Assembly: GCF_900111275.1 (NCBI RefSeq)
Contig: NZ_FOGR01000002.1
Location: 806,001 to 870,000, forward strand
DNA: 64,000 bases
Source: Rhizobium sp. NFR03
Lineage (GTDB): Bacteria > Pseudomonadota > Alphaproteobacteria > Rhizobiales > Rhizobiaceae
Direction: 5' to 3'
Made by a program: the position numbers and the translations under genes
The notes under the pieces: generated by a model
Told to the model about the DNA's origin: nothing
Databases searched by the model: none
The model's input: only the letters and a program-made list of their open reading frames with translations
Part shown: one piece after another, positions 44,151 to 53,048 of the stretch
How the letters are laid out: every line of letters starts with the position of its first letter
Position numbering within the stretch: the first letter of the stretch is position 1

Positions 44151-46547
44151 TTACAACAGCCGTCGCGTTCCCCGCTTGCGCGGGCCGATCATCGCGGAAT
44201 GTTCTTCCTGCGGGGCCGCTGCCGTCTCACCCAGCCGGTGCAGCGCCCAGATGCCGAGTTCGTCGAGCGCCAGCGGCCTGGAGATGAGGTAGCCCTGAAA
44301 GAAGTCGCAGCCGGCGCGGGTGAGGAATTCAACCTTCCGGTCGCTGTCGATGCCCTCGCCGATGACCACCATGCCGCGCGCATGGCAGAGCGCGATCAGC
44401 GCTGTCAGGGCGGGCGAGAGATCCGGCGTCGCCATGGTTTCCACGATGGCCCGGTCGAGCTTGATCGTGTCGGCGGTATATTCGATGATCTGCTGCACGG
44501 AGGTATAGCCCGCGCCGAAGTCGTCGATGGAGATGCGGAAACCACGGCTGCGCAGCGCCTCGATATTGCGATGCAGCTGGTCGCCGAGTTTCACGGCATA
44601 GGTCTCGGTCAGCTCGATCTCGATCCGGCCCGGCGCGATGCCGTGGCGGGCGGCTTCCCGCGTGAAATGATCGCCGATGCTGCGGGAATGCAGCTCGGCG
44701 GAGGAGATGTTGATGGCCAGCACCGCCTGCGACCCGAACATGTCGCGGATCTTGCCGTAGTCGCCCATGGCACGCGAAACGACCCACCAGTCGATCTTGG
44801 TGAACTGGCCGGAGCTTTCCGCGATCGGCACGAACTCGTCCGGCGTCACCCGGCCGAGCGTCGGCGATGTCCAGCGCAGAAGCGCTTCGCAGCCGGTGAC
44901 GCTGCCGGCCTGATCGACGATCGGCATGTAGACGAGGTGGAACTGCTCGTCGGGATCGAGCACGCGCAGCTCTTCCTGGATCTGGCGAACCCGGTCTCGC
45001 TTGTCCTGCAGCTCGCGCGAGAAACGGGATGACCGGTTCTTGCCGCTGGTTTTGGCCTGATACATTGCCGCGTCGGCATTGGAAATCAGCGCTGCAACGC
45101 TTTCCGCGTCTTGTGGGCAGATCGCGACACCGATGCTGGCCGTCACGGGATAGATCTTCCCCTGAACCTCGAACCCTTGCGTAAACAATGCGAGGATGGC
45201 GTCGCAGGCCTCCCGGATCGCGCCGGTGCCCGGCTCCGCCTGGACGAGCACGGCGAACTCGTCGCCCGACAGGCGTGCAAGGATGGGCTTCGGCAATGCG
45301 CGCTGCTGCATGATGGGCGCCACGGCATCACGAACCCGCGTGGCGAAAACGCGCAGCAGTTCGTCGCCGACCTCGTGCCCATGCTTGTCGTTCACGAACT
45401 TGAAGTGGTCGATATCGATGAAGAGAAGAGCGGCGCTGCCGCGCCCGGCGACGGCATCCTGCACGATCCGCCCGGCCAGCACGTTGAACCGGCTCCGGTT
45501 GAGCATGCCCGTCAGCGCGTCGGTCCACGACGCTTCCTGCACACGGCGGAGCGCGCTCGACGACTGGTCGTGCAACTTCTTGATATTCCCCGTCAACCGC
45601 CCGATTTCGCCGTCGCCGCCAGCCTCGACGATATGCTCGGTCCGCTCGTCCATGACGGCGGTCACCTGCTGGTCGAGGGCGGCGATGGGATCGGTGATGA
45701 AACGGCGGATGAGCGTGATCATGAGGCCGATGGAAACGACGCTCATGCCCACCGTGCCCGCGCCCAGCACCAGTGTCAGCTGCCACATGGCGTCCGACGC
45801 ATAGGCCTCGGGAACGCGCAGCGTCAGGTGCAGTTTCGGAATGAGCGGGACGGAGGCCGACAGTTCGCCCGGCAACGCCATGGCCGGCGCTTCGGCTGTA
45901 AAAACGGGTTCCGTGCCATATTCGGTTTCCAGCGACTGAAGCATCGCCAGAAATTGATTGGGCTCGATAGCCACTTGAACCAGCAGCGCCCGGTTCTTGT
46001 TGCTCGGCAGCGCCCGGCTGAAGGTCGTGGGGTCTATGAATTCGGAATAGACGATGAGAGGCCTGCTCGTGCCCTCATGCAGGTACGTCCAGTTTCGCAG
46101 GATTTCGCCTTCGAAGAGCGCTTGCGCCAGCTTCATCTGCGCCGGACTGGCTTCGGCGAAGGGGTCGCTGCTGTTCTCGAAATAATAGCCGAGCGAGAGG
46201 TCCGGCTGGAGAATCGAGACCGAGATATAGGCCCGCATGTCGTCCGACTGCGAGCGAATGGACTCCTGAATGCGCAGTGACAGCGCATTGTTGCGGTAGC
46301 TGGCATCCGGCTCGGATATAAAGAGCCGGACCGCGTTACCCTCCAGCAGGGAGTAAAGGAAGCTGCGGCTCTGGTTGGCGTCTGCGCGGAACAGCGCCTC
46401 GGCATGGTCGAGCTGCTGGAAGATTCGCGCCCGTTCGAGCGACAGCAGTGCCCTGCTTTCCACAAGGTACACGAGGCTCGCCGCCAGGAGATATCCGGCA
46501 AGCACGATGGGAAAGATCAGGAAGACCGCGCGCTTGCCGAGGGTCAC
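44151..46547 (-). CDS. Membrane GGDEF/EAL protein, MbaA-like
   Basis: 798-residue inner-membrane c-di-GMP enzyme. A membrane helix (VFLIFPIVLAGYLLAASLVYLV) is followed by a periplasmic sensor of about 230 residues, a second helix (TLVLGAGTVGMSVVSIGLMITLI), a HAMP-like linker, GGDEF (RLSGDEFAVLV) and EAL (CEALLRW, ELTETYA, DDFGAGYTS, KLDRAIV). Both catalytic domains look intact. It starts at a GTG that overlaps the stop codon of a PotD-like binding protein (GTGA), so the two are coupled. Architecture, length and partner match Vibrio cholerae MbaA, whose GGDEF domain also reads SGDEF. Confidence 0.9.
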   Translation of the reverse strand: MTLGKRAVFLIFPIVLAGYLLAASLVYLVESRALLSLERARIFQQLDHAEALFRADANQSRSFLYSLLEGNAVRLFISEPDASYRNNALSLRIQESIRSQSDDMRAYISVSILQPDLSLGYYFENSSDPFAEASPAQMKLAQALFEGEILRNWTYLHEGTSRPLIVYSEFIDPTTFSRALPSNKNRALLVQVAIEPNQFLAMLQSLETEYGTEPVFTAEAPAMALPGELSASVPLIPKLHLTLRVPEAYASDAMWQLTLVLGAGTVGMSVVSIGLMITLIRRFITDPIAALDQQVTAVMDERTEHIVEAGGDGEIGRLTGNIKKLHDQSSSALRRVQEASWTDALTGMLNRSRFNVLAGRIVQDAVAGRGSAALLFIDIDHFKFVNDKHGHEVGDELLRVFATRVRDAVAPIMQQRALPKPILARLSGDEFAVLVQAEPGTGAIREACDAILALFTQGFEVQGKIYPVTASIGVAICPQDAESVAALISNADAAMYQAKTSGKNRSSRFSRELQDKRDRVRQIQEELRVLDPDEQFHLVYMPIVDQAGSVTGCEALLRWTSPTLGRVTPDEFVPIAESSGQFTKIDWWVVSRAMGDYGKIRDMFGSQAVLAINISSAELHSRSIGDHFTREAARHGIAPGRIEIELTETYAVKLGDQLHRNIEALRSRGFRISIDDFGAGYTSVQQIIEYTADTIKLDRAIVETMATPDLSPALTALIALCHARGMVVIGEGIDSDRKVEFLTRAGCDFFQGYLISRPLALDELGIWALHRLGETAAAPQEEHSAMIGPRKRGTRRLL

Positions 46548-47587
46548 TGGAAGTTCGCCATCGCGCTGATGATCCGTCGTCGGGTCTGGATCGAGGAAAC
46601 CGAAAGCTCCATCTGGTACTGGCTCCTGTTCAGGATGTCTTCCGGCGTATAGATGGCGGGGTCGTTTTTCATTGCCTCGGGAATGAGTGCGAGGGCTGCC
46701 GTGCTGGCGGTGGGCATGCCGAGCGTCTGCGCGTTCCTGGCGGCGCTTTTGGCCGAAAGGATATGGTCGAGCAGCTTCATCGCCTGCGCCTTGCGCGGGG
46801 AGGCCGATGTCACCGCAAGGCAATCGAGCCAGGAGAGCGTGCCTTCCTGCGGCACGGCATAACGCCAGACGCCCGGCGTGCCCGCCTTCTCGTTCAGAAC
46901 CTTCTGATCGCCGCTATAGGCCAGCGCCATGTGGATGTCGCGCCCGTAGTCCGGATTGTCGATGGAGGTGATGACGTAGGTATAGGTCAGCACGGACGGC
47001 GCTTGCGCCTTCATCAGCTCGAAGGCCTGCTTCAGTGTCTCGCTGTCATTGGCATTGACCGATTTTCCGAGCAGAACCAGCGGCGCGATAAAGGCCTCGT
47101 TGTGATCGTCATACATCGCGATGTGCTTTTTCAGCGCAGGTGCCGGTTGCATGAGATCCTTCCATGAGGTCGGTGTGGTTGTCACCTTGTCGGAACGATA
47201 AACGATGCCCATGGTTCCCCAGAGGTATGGCGCGCCATATCCGCCGCAACGCGATGTCCAATGGGCTGCGTAATCCTTCAGCGACGGCACGCTGTCTACG
47301 CCCAGCGGCGCGAGAATGCCGCGCTTTCCGAAGAGGGCGCTGCCGTTCTCGCCAACAACGGTCAGGTCGATATTGCTGTCGGGATCGGCGAGGATCTCAT
47401 CGCGGGCATCGCCGCTGTCGAAATAGATCTGTCGCACCTCGACGCCGGTCGAGGCCGTCCAGTCGTCCAGAATCGCCTGGTCGATATAGGCTTCCCAGAT
47501 CAGCAGGTTCAGTGTTTCCGCCCGCGCCAGCGTCGTGCAGCTGAAAAGTCCCAGCAACAGTGCCGTCGCTGCAAGTCCCTGTTGCAT
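46544..47587 (-). CDS. PotD/NspS-like periplasmic polyamine-binding protein
   Basis: 347-residue periplasmic solute-binding protein with signal peptide (residues 1-23, ending LARA). LNLLIWEAYIDQAILDDWTA and VRQIYFDSGDARDEILA are typical of the spermidine/putrescine-binding family; GGYGAPYLWGTMGIVYRSDKV forms the second lobe. No permease or ATPase genes are near it. Instead its stop codon overlaps the start of a membrane GGDEF/EAL gene, as in the NspS-MbaA norspermidine sensor of Vibrio. I infer that it senses polyamines and controls that enzyme rather than transport. The ribosome site is GGAAGGGAAG. Confidence 0.88.
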   Translation of the reverse strand: MQQGLAATALLLGLFSCTTLARAETLNLLIWEAYIDQAILDDWTASTGVEVRQIYFDSGDARDEILADPDSNIDLTVVGENGSALFGKRGILAPLGVDSVPSLKDYAAHWTSRCGGYGAPYLWGTMGIVYRSDKVTTTPTSWKDLMQPAPALKKHIAMYDDHNEAFIAPLVLLGKSVNANDSETLKQAFELMKAQAPSVLTYTYVITSIDNPDYGRDIHMALAYSGDQKVLNEKAGTPGVWRYAVPQEGTLSWLDCLAVTSASPRKAQAMKLLDHILSAKSAARNAQTLGMPTASTAALALIPEAMKNDPAIYTPEDILNRSQYQMELSVSSIQTRRRIISAMANFQ

Positions 47588-47622
47588 CCGACTTCCCTTC
47601 CATCGTCGCGAGACAGAATAAA

Positions 47623-47648
47623 CCGTAAAACTTGCGGAATCTTTACGG
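47623..47648. promoter_or_regulatory. Dyad upstream of the NspS-like gene
   Basis: CCGTAAA (47623-47629) / TTTACGG (47642-47648), perfect 7-bp arms 12 nt apart, 36 nt before the binding-protein ATG. Candidate operator in the divergent promoter region. Confidence 0.4.
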
Positions 47649-47853
47649 CGTTATACCGGTAAACCTGAGGGCGTCGAGAAACGAAGAGGAGTGCCGCGGT
47701 CCTTACGAAAAGACCTTGCGAAAGCGGTCCATCCCAAGGCACGGTGTTTCCGATATCCGATGTTGGCGGCAACGGCCAATGCACGATATCGACACATCGC
47801 ACAGTGCCGGCCCACCGATTCGCTGGGAAGGTGGCGCCATAGGAGACATCGTC

Positions 47854-48282
47854 GTGAATTACCTTCTGATCAAATCCCTCCACGTCGCCACCATGGTCGC
47901 CTGGATGGGCGGCATGGTTCTCCTGTCGGCGATCCATCTCTGGCTGGCGCGGACGCAGTGTCCGCGCACCGACCGCGAGACCGCGGTCATCGCCGCCGTC
48001 AAGCGCTGGGACGGTAGCGTGACCTCGCCTGCCATGGGCCTGACCTGGCTGTTCGGCATCGTCGCGGCGTGGCAGGGCGCATGGTTCAGCGCACCGTGGC
48101 TGCATGCAAAGCTGCTTCTGGTCATCCTTCTCTCGGCGCTCCACGGCATGCTTTCGGGCGCGCTACGCCGCGCCGCCGCCGATCCTGATCGCCTACCGCC
48201 TGCCTTTGCCCGCCACGCAGGTGCCATCGTGCTCGTGACCATGCTGGTCATCGTGCTGCTGGTCATCGTCAAGCCGTTTTGA
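47854..48282 (+). CDS. CopD/HemJ-superfamily membrane protein
   Basis: 142-residue integral membrane protein with about four helices: NYLLIKSLHVATMVAWMGGMVLL, WLFGIVAAWQGAWF, KLLLVILLSALHGML, and AIVLVTMLVIVLLVIVKPF. The first helix matches the HemJ/CopD pattern (KxLHxxxxxxWMxGM, with a candidate heme-binding His), and the size is that of HemJ (protoporphyrinogen oxidase). The second half of the HemJ signature (YLPRLFVYH) is not present, so the enzyme role is uncertain. The start is GTG at 47854 with AGGAGAC upstream; upstream ATGs lack a ribosome site. Confidence 0.7.
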   Translation: MNYLLIKSLHVATMVAWMGGMVLLSAIHLWLARTQCPRTDRETAVIAAVKRWDGSVTSPAMGLTWLFGIVAAWQGAWFSAPWLHAKLLLVILLSALHGMLSGALRRAAADPDRLPPAFARHAGAIVLVTMLVIVLLVIVKPF

Positions 48283-48291
48283 ACGCTTCGT

Positions 48292-48336
48292 TCAAGCCGG
48301 CTTGATTGTCCCGTCCGGCCCATCAAGCCGGCTTGA
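48292..48336. promoter_or_regulatory. Twin perfect palindromes before ubiA
   Basis: TCAAGCCGGCTTGA occurs twice (48292-48305 and 48323-48336); each copy is a perfect 14-bp palindrome, and the centres are 31 bp apart, about three helical turns. A related copy TCAAGCCGTTTTGA covers the end of the preceding gene (48269-48282). It could be a twin operator or, in RNA, a 14-bp stem. Confidence 0.7.
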
Positions 48337-48368
48337 CCGGGTAGGAACGAGACGGCAAACAGGATGGC

Positions 48369-49328
48369 ATGAACACACTGCCTTCCGATAGCGGGCGCGT
48401 CTTCGATGCGCCTTCGACCAACTGGGTCTACCGCATCCTGCCGCGGCCGCTCTGGCCTTATGCGCAGCTTGCCCGTTGGGACCGGCCGATCGGCTGGCAG
48501 CTGCTGATGTGGCCCTGCTTCTGGTCAGCAGCGCTGGCGTCCAATGCGGCGGCCCTGGAGGGCGCGGCTTCGGTCAGCCGCCTCGTTCTGCATCTGGCGC
48601 TGTTTCTCATCGGGTCGATTGCGATGCGTGGCGCCGGCTGCACCTATAATGATATTGTCGACGAGAAGATCGACATGGCCGTGGCCCGCACGCGCTCGCG
48701 ACCCCTGCCGTCCGGCCGGGTCTCGCGCCGCAATGCGAAGCTCTTCATGGGTTTGCAGGCTTTGGTCGGCCTCGTGGTGCTGCTGCAGTTCAATCTCTTC
48801 TCGATCGTGCTGGGCATCCTGTCGCTCGGCTTCGTCGCCATCTATCCCTTCGCCAAACGTTTTACCGACTGGCCGCAGTTCTTCCTCGGCATGGCCTTCT
48901 CATGGGGTGCGGTCATGGGGTGGGCGGCGGAGTTCGGCAGCCTCTCGGCCGCGCCGGTCGTGCTCTACCTCGCCGCCATCGCATGGACGGTCGGCTACGA
49001 CACCATCTATGCCTATCAGGACCGGGAAGACGACGAGCTCGTCGGCGTCCGCTCGACCGCGCGCCGCTTCGGAGAGCGCCCCAGGCCCTGGCTGGTCGCG
49101 CTCTACGGCCTTGCCGTGTTCCTGCTGGTTCTGTCTTTCGCGCTCGCGGGCGCGGGTGCGCTCGCCTATGTCGCGCTTGGCGCTGCCGCCGTCATGCTCT
49201 TCTACCAGATCCTCGTCCTCGACATTCACGATGCGGGACAATGCCTGACCCTTTTCCGCTTCAACGGCATGGTCGGCCTCATCGTGTTTGCAGGACTGGC
49301 GGCGGCCTTTCTCGTGCGACTGATGTAG
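48369..49328 (+). CDS. ubiA: 4-hydroxybenzoate polyprenyltransferase
   Basis: 319-residue inner-membrane prenyltransferase of ubiquinone synthesis, attaching the polyprenyl tail to 4-hydroxybenzoate. The two Asp-rich motifs are NDIVDEKIDMAVARTRSRPLPSG and YDTIYAYQDREDD; seven or more membrane helices are visible. The ATG is preceded by AGGA. A pair of palindromes lies 33-77 nt upstream. The polyprenyl donor is made by the synthase encoded at 29185-30201. Confidence 0.95.
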   Translation: MNTLPSDSGRVFDAPSTNWVYRILPRPLWPYAQLARWDRPIGWQLLMWPCFWSAALASNAAALEGAASVSRLVLHLALFLIGSIAMRGAGCTYNDIVDEKIDMAVARTRSRPLPSGRVSRRNAKLFMGLQALVGLVVLLQFNLFSIVLGILSLGFVAIYPFAKRFTDWPQFFLGMAFSWGAVMGWAAEFGSLSAAPVVLYLAAIAWTVGYDTIYAYQDREDDELVGVRSTARRFGERPRPWLVALYGLAVFLLVLSFALAGAGALAYVALGAAAVMLFYQILVLDIHDAGQCLTLFRFNGMVGLIVFAGLAAAFLVRLM

Positions 49329-49355
49329 CGATCTCGTTCGCCGGGAGACCCCCGT

Positions 49356-49520
49356 TCAGGCGGCTGGCCAGTCGTTTGCAGGGTCCGGCACGACCTCGTC
49401 CTCGCCATCGTCGCTATCCACCCGGTTCTGGTCCGCGTCCTTCAGCAATTTTTCGCGCTCGGCATCGGTCTTCGGCGCCGTGGAGGCATCGTCTGTCGTG
49501 GTCACTTTGTCGGGCGTCAT
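49356..49520 (-). CDS. Small acidic hypothetical protein (54 residues)
   Basis: 54-residue, strongly acidic protein (TDAEREKLLKDADQN, then SDDGEDEVVPDPANDWPAA) with a Thr/Asp-rich N terminus. It has a good ribosome site (AAGGACGATGCC before the ATG). It is convergent with ubiA and separated from DUF6101 by a terminator. No family recognised; composition suggests a disordered protein. Confidence 0.55.
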   Translation of the reverse strand: MTPDKVTTTDDASTAPKTDAEREKLLKDADQNRVDSDDGEDEVVPDPANDWPAA

Positions 49521-49616
49521 GGCATCGTCCTTGTTGTCTCTGCAAACAGGCAACAGGAACGGCGGCTTGATTGTTCCTTTTTCACGCCTCGCGAAACGAG
49601 ATGTCTCGACAAACAA

Positions 49617-49644
49617 AAAGCCGGCCGCAGGGACGGCCGACTTT
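49617..49644 (-). terminator. Terminator of the DUF6101 gene
   Basis: AAAGCCGGCCG (49617-49627) and CGGCCGACTTT (49634-49644) pair around a 6-nt loop; on the minus strand the one odd pair is a wobble and CTTTTTGTTTG follows. Confidence 0.85.
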
Positions 49645-49670
49645 CTGCACTGGAGGAGGGGCGGGAGAGA

Positions 49671-50237
49671 TCAGCGGCGCGCGATGATCTCGGATCCGTC
49701 GATCTTCATCATCACGCCGAGGCTGCCGGTTGTCCGGCGCATCAGGAAGCGCGGGCGGCGCTTGGCGTGAAGCGAATGGCGGCGGCGTGGCACGATGGCA
49801 TGGGTCTTCACGTCGCCGATATGGTTGTCGAGCGGCCGGGCGACCCCGTCGGCTTCCACCATCAGCATGGGAATGCGGTAGGCTTCCGACCAGGCGCGCC
49901 AGTCTGCGGCGATGTCCGACAGATCATGTGCGACGAGCAGGGGAACGCACAGGTCCGGATCGTCGTGATGCAGTTCCAGCGTCACCGTAACCTCGCCGTC
50001 GCCATGATCGATAGCGCGGGCGGCAACGCCCTTGAAGGCCCGTGCCGGCAGCGCGATGGAGAGCGGCAGGCCGCTCGACGGCAAAACCTTACGCATCACT
50101 GCGCCGCGCTCGTCGAGGCTGATCGTCACATTGCTCCGCGAGCCCGGCAGTGCGTAGCTGGCATGTTGCGGGAAACGCTTCGGATCGAGCCGGAGTGCGG
50201 TATCGACCCATGCAGGTTGAGAAACGGTTTTCAGCAT
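49671..50237 (-). CDS. DUF6101-family protein
   Basis: 188-residue protein that I associate with the DUF6101 family of rhizobia. It opens with DTALRLDPKRFPQHASYALPG, and has GDGEVTVTLELHHDDPDLCVPLLVA and a basic tail RRRHSLHAKRRPRFLMRR, then MMKIDGSEIIARR. No enzyme motif or signal peptide is visible. The central part looks like two small beta domains. Ribosome site AAGGGCG upstream of the ATG. It is divergent from the DUF1217 gene and has its own terminator. Function unknown. Confidence 0.8.
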   Translation of the reverse strand: MLKTVSQPAWVDTALRLDPKRFPQHASYALPGSRSNVTISLDERGAVMRKVLPSSGLPLSIALPARAFKGVAARAIDHGDGEVTVTLELHHDDPDLCVPLLVAHDLSDIAADWRAWSEAYRIPMLMVEADGVARPLDNHIGDVKTHAIVPRRRHSLHAKRRPRFLMRRTTGSLGVMMKIDGSEIIARR

Positions 50238-50569
50238 GTCATTTCGCCCTTGTTTTACCTTTGAGAGCCGGTTTCCGGTCTTTTCTCATCGAGACGTTTT
50301 CGTCTTCTATGGAGGTCAACATAGGCGGCGGCTGTTTGAGACCGCTTAAAATTCGCGGTTAAAAAACTTTGCATTCCCCGATGGTTAGCAAAAGCCGACG
50401 CATTACGGTTTAGAACACGTCAACGCCCGCTCTCGCATTTTTCACAAAAAGCCTCGCGCAAGCAGCAACGGTCATGGTGAAGCGACATGGCCGCAGCTTG
50501 CCGGCGCGTGCCCTTCGGCGCGCCCCCAAGCCTGCGGCAGCGGCAGACGTCAAGGCAACGGGGCGGCAA
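50238..50569. other. Divergent intergenic region before the DUF1217 gene
   Basis: 332 nt between DUF6101 and the DUF1217 gene. There is an A/T-rich stretch with TTAAAATTCGCGGTTAA around 50347-50365, a possible promoter region. No gene is called; the DUF1217 frame is open from 50474, but the translation before 50570 is basic and low-complexity. Confidence 0.5.
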
Positions 50570-53029
50570 ATGGCATCGACCTATCTCGATTATAATCTCG
50601 TCGTTCGGGACATGAAGGAGAGCATCAACCGCGTCTCCCAGCAGAAGGTCGTTGAGCGCGATACCGAGTATTACAAGGAGAATATCGGCAAGGTCACGAC
50701 CGTCGATGCCTTCCTGGATGACTACCGGCTCTATTCCTATGCCATGAAGGCGCACGGCCTGGAGGACATGACCTACGCCAAGGCGTTCATGCGCAAGGTG
50801 CTGGAAAGCGACCTCAACGACGATAACAGTTATGCCAACAAGCTGAGCGACGACCGCTATCGCAATTTCGCGATGGCCTTCAGCTTCGACAAGTCGACCA
50901 CGGCGGCCCAGACCGGTGCACAGGAAGATGCGCTGATCGGTCTCTACAACGCGAATATCGCCAATGCCGATAGCGTGATGAACACCGAGGTGAACTATTT
51001 CAACGCAATGACGGCCGGCGGCAATATCGCGACCGTCGATGAGTTCCTTCAGAACGATCGCTTGCGCGAGTATGCCTTCCCGCTTTTCGGGCTTCAGCCC
51101 GACAATTTCGACTTCACACAGGTGCGCCAGGCCCTGACGAGCGACATCAGCGACCCCTCAAGCTACGTCAACACGCTGCAGCAGACCTCCGGCGATGCGC
51201 TTTCCGGACGTGGCGCGGAGATCGAGGCGGAGATCGCCAAGTATAACGAGCGTACCAAAGCCTCTCGAGAGATCGCGTCGCTGACGAACAGTCTGTTCCA
51301 GCCCGGCGCCGATCAGGCCGCGATCCAGGCGAAGGTCGCCGAGCAGGAGGCGATCTACAACGCGCTCGATGCGCAGCTTCTGCCGTTCGCCCAGACGACT
51401 GCCAAGGTTTCCGCCTTGAACTCGGAATTGTCGCAGCTGGAATATGCGGGATCGGTCGCGACCAATCTGAAGGCGATGGCGACGGCGTTTAAATTCAATG
51501 CCGACGGAACGGCGCCGGCCTCGACGCCGCTTATCAGCGACGCCGACAAGGCGTCGATGCGCGAGCTTTACTTCGCCTCCGCACCGCGCCTTACGGGCAC
51601 CGGCGCGTTGATCAACAAGGATTACTTCGAGGCGCACGTCAACAATTTCACGAATGCGACGGACCTTCTTGCCGACAGCCGCATGCGCTCCTTCATCATC
51701 ACGGCCTATGGCATTCCGCGAGCAACGGGAACCAGCGTCCTGAAGGCCATCATCACCAGCGACCTTAACGATCCCGCGAGCTATGCCAACACGACCGGCG
51801 GGGAGAACAACAAGGCATACAAGGCTCTGGCCGCCGGCTTCAATTTCCAACCGGACGGAACGCTGGCTGACGGTGACGTGCCCCAGACGGCGGCCCAGAG
51901 AAATGAAGCCTCTTCGAACTATATGAACCGCTACAATGACGCGGCGGATGCGGCGGACGAGTCCCTGATCTCTGCTTACAAGGCGCTGATCGGTAAGGTC
52001 GATACCATCGACAAGCTCCTCGCCGATTCCAGGGGCTTGCAGGTTGTGCTGTCAGCCTTCGGTCTTGAGAACGAAGGCAAGTCTGCGCGCGAGTTGCGCA
52101 TGATCATGACGAGCGACGTGAACGACCCGAAGAGCTACGTGAACACGCTGAAGGACGACCGCTACGTCCAACTGACCAACGCCTTCAACTTCAAGGCCGA
52201 CGGCAAGATCGGCGCGCCGAAGCTTGCGCAGTCGCAGTCCGAAATCCTGCAGATCTCCAAGGCTTATGTGCTCGCCAAGAGCCAGTTCGGCACCGAGAAG
52301 GACAAGACCGACGCGACGGAGGAAGCCAAATATTACGCAGCGGAGATGGAGAAGATCGCGACCCTCGACGATCTCCTGAAAAATACGCGAATGACCGACT
52401 TCATTCTGGTCGCGACCGGCATCGATCCGAAGACGGTGCCGAAGGATGAGCTGAAGAAGGTGTTCACGTCGGACCTTTCCGATCCCGAGAGCTTCATCAA
52501 CACGCAGGCCGATACCCGCTACCGCGAACTCGTTGCGTCCTTCAACTTCGATGCGACCGGCAAGACGGTTCGTCCGCAGGAAAACCAGATCCAGACCCGC
52601 CGCGGTCTTCTGGAAACGCAGGACCTCTACTACAACCAGACGCTGGAAGAGCAGACGGGCGAGGACAATGCGGGCGTCCGCCTCGCGCTCTACTTTCGCC
52701 GCATGGCATCCGGTATCGGCTCCGTCTACGACATTCTCGCCGACAACGCGCTGATGCAGGTGGTGCGAACGGCCTTCAGCATCCCGGAGGAAATGAGCAG
52801 CGCCGACGTCGATGTGCAGGCGGAATACATCAAGCGCGTTCTTGAAATTCAGGATCTGCACGATCCGGAAAAGCTGGAAAAGCTGATGAAGCGATTTACC
52901 GCGCTCTACGACGTGGAGAACAACACGGACACGTCGCCGGCCCTGGCGATCTTCAACGCTTCGGCTGGAAGCAGCGGCATCAGCAGCGAATCGCTGCTCG
53001 CGATCTCGCAATTGCGCATGGGCGGCTGA
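50570..53029 (+). CDS. Multi-repeat DUF1217 protein
   Basis: 819-residue helical protein built from about six DUF1217-like repeats, near residues 41-110, 152-205, 360-430, 475-548, 605-690 and 730-800. Each has VxTVDxxLxDxRL, a helix ending in AFGL or similar, then the signature TSDxNDPxSYVNT (seen as SDLNDDNSYAN, SDISDPSSYVNT, SDLNDPASYANT, SDVNDPKSYVNT, SDLSDPESFINT). Repeat 6 is the most diverged. DUF1217 proteins are often encoded in rhizobial flagellar clusters, but no flagellar gene is near. No signal peptide. Start MASTYLDYN; GGGGCGGC upstream. Confidence 0.85.
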   Translation: MASTYLDYNLVVRDMKESINRVSQQKVVERDTEYYKENIGKVTTVDAFLDDYRLYSYAMKAHGLEDMTYAKAFMRKVLESDLNDDNSYANKLSDDRYRNFAMAFSFDKSTTAAQTGAQEDALIGLYNANIANADSVMNTEVNYFNAMTAGGNIATVDEFLQNDRLREYAFPLFGLQPDNFDFTQVRQALTSDISDPSSYVNTLQQTSGDALSGRGAEIEAEIAKYNERTKASREIASLTNSLFQPGADQAAIQAKVAEQEAIYNALDAQLLPFAQTTAKVSALNSELSQLEYAGSVATNLKAMATAFKFNADGTAPASTPLISDADKASMRELYFASAPRLTGTGALINKDYFEAHVNNFTNATDLLADSRMRSFIITAYGIPRATGTSVLKAIITSDLNDPASYANTTGGENNKAYKALAAGFNFQPDGTLADGDVPQTAAQRNEASSNYMNRYNDAADAADESLISAYKALIGKVDTIDKLLADSRGLQVVLSAFGLENEGKSARELRMIMTSDVNDPKSYVNTLKDDRYVQLTNAFNFKADGKIGAPKLAQSQSEILQISKAYVLAKSQFGTEKDKTDATEEAKYYAAEMEKIATLDDLLKNTRMTDFILVATGIDPKTVPKDELKKVFTSDLSDPESFINTQADTRYRELVASFNFDATGKTVRPQENQIQTRRGLLETQDLYYNQTLEEQTGEDNAGVRLALYFRRMASGIGSVYDILADNALMQVVRTAFSIPEEMSSADVDVQAEYIKRVLEIQDLHDPEKLEKLMKRFTALYDVENNTDTSPALAIFNASAGSSGISSESLLAISQLRMGG

Positions 53030-53048
53030 GAGGGGCCAGACATGAACG

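Noticed and set aside
46544-47587. Substrate-binding protein of an ABC transporter operon
   Set aside because: No permease or ATPase genes are near; the only linked partner is a GGDEF/EAL membrane protein.
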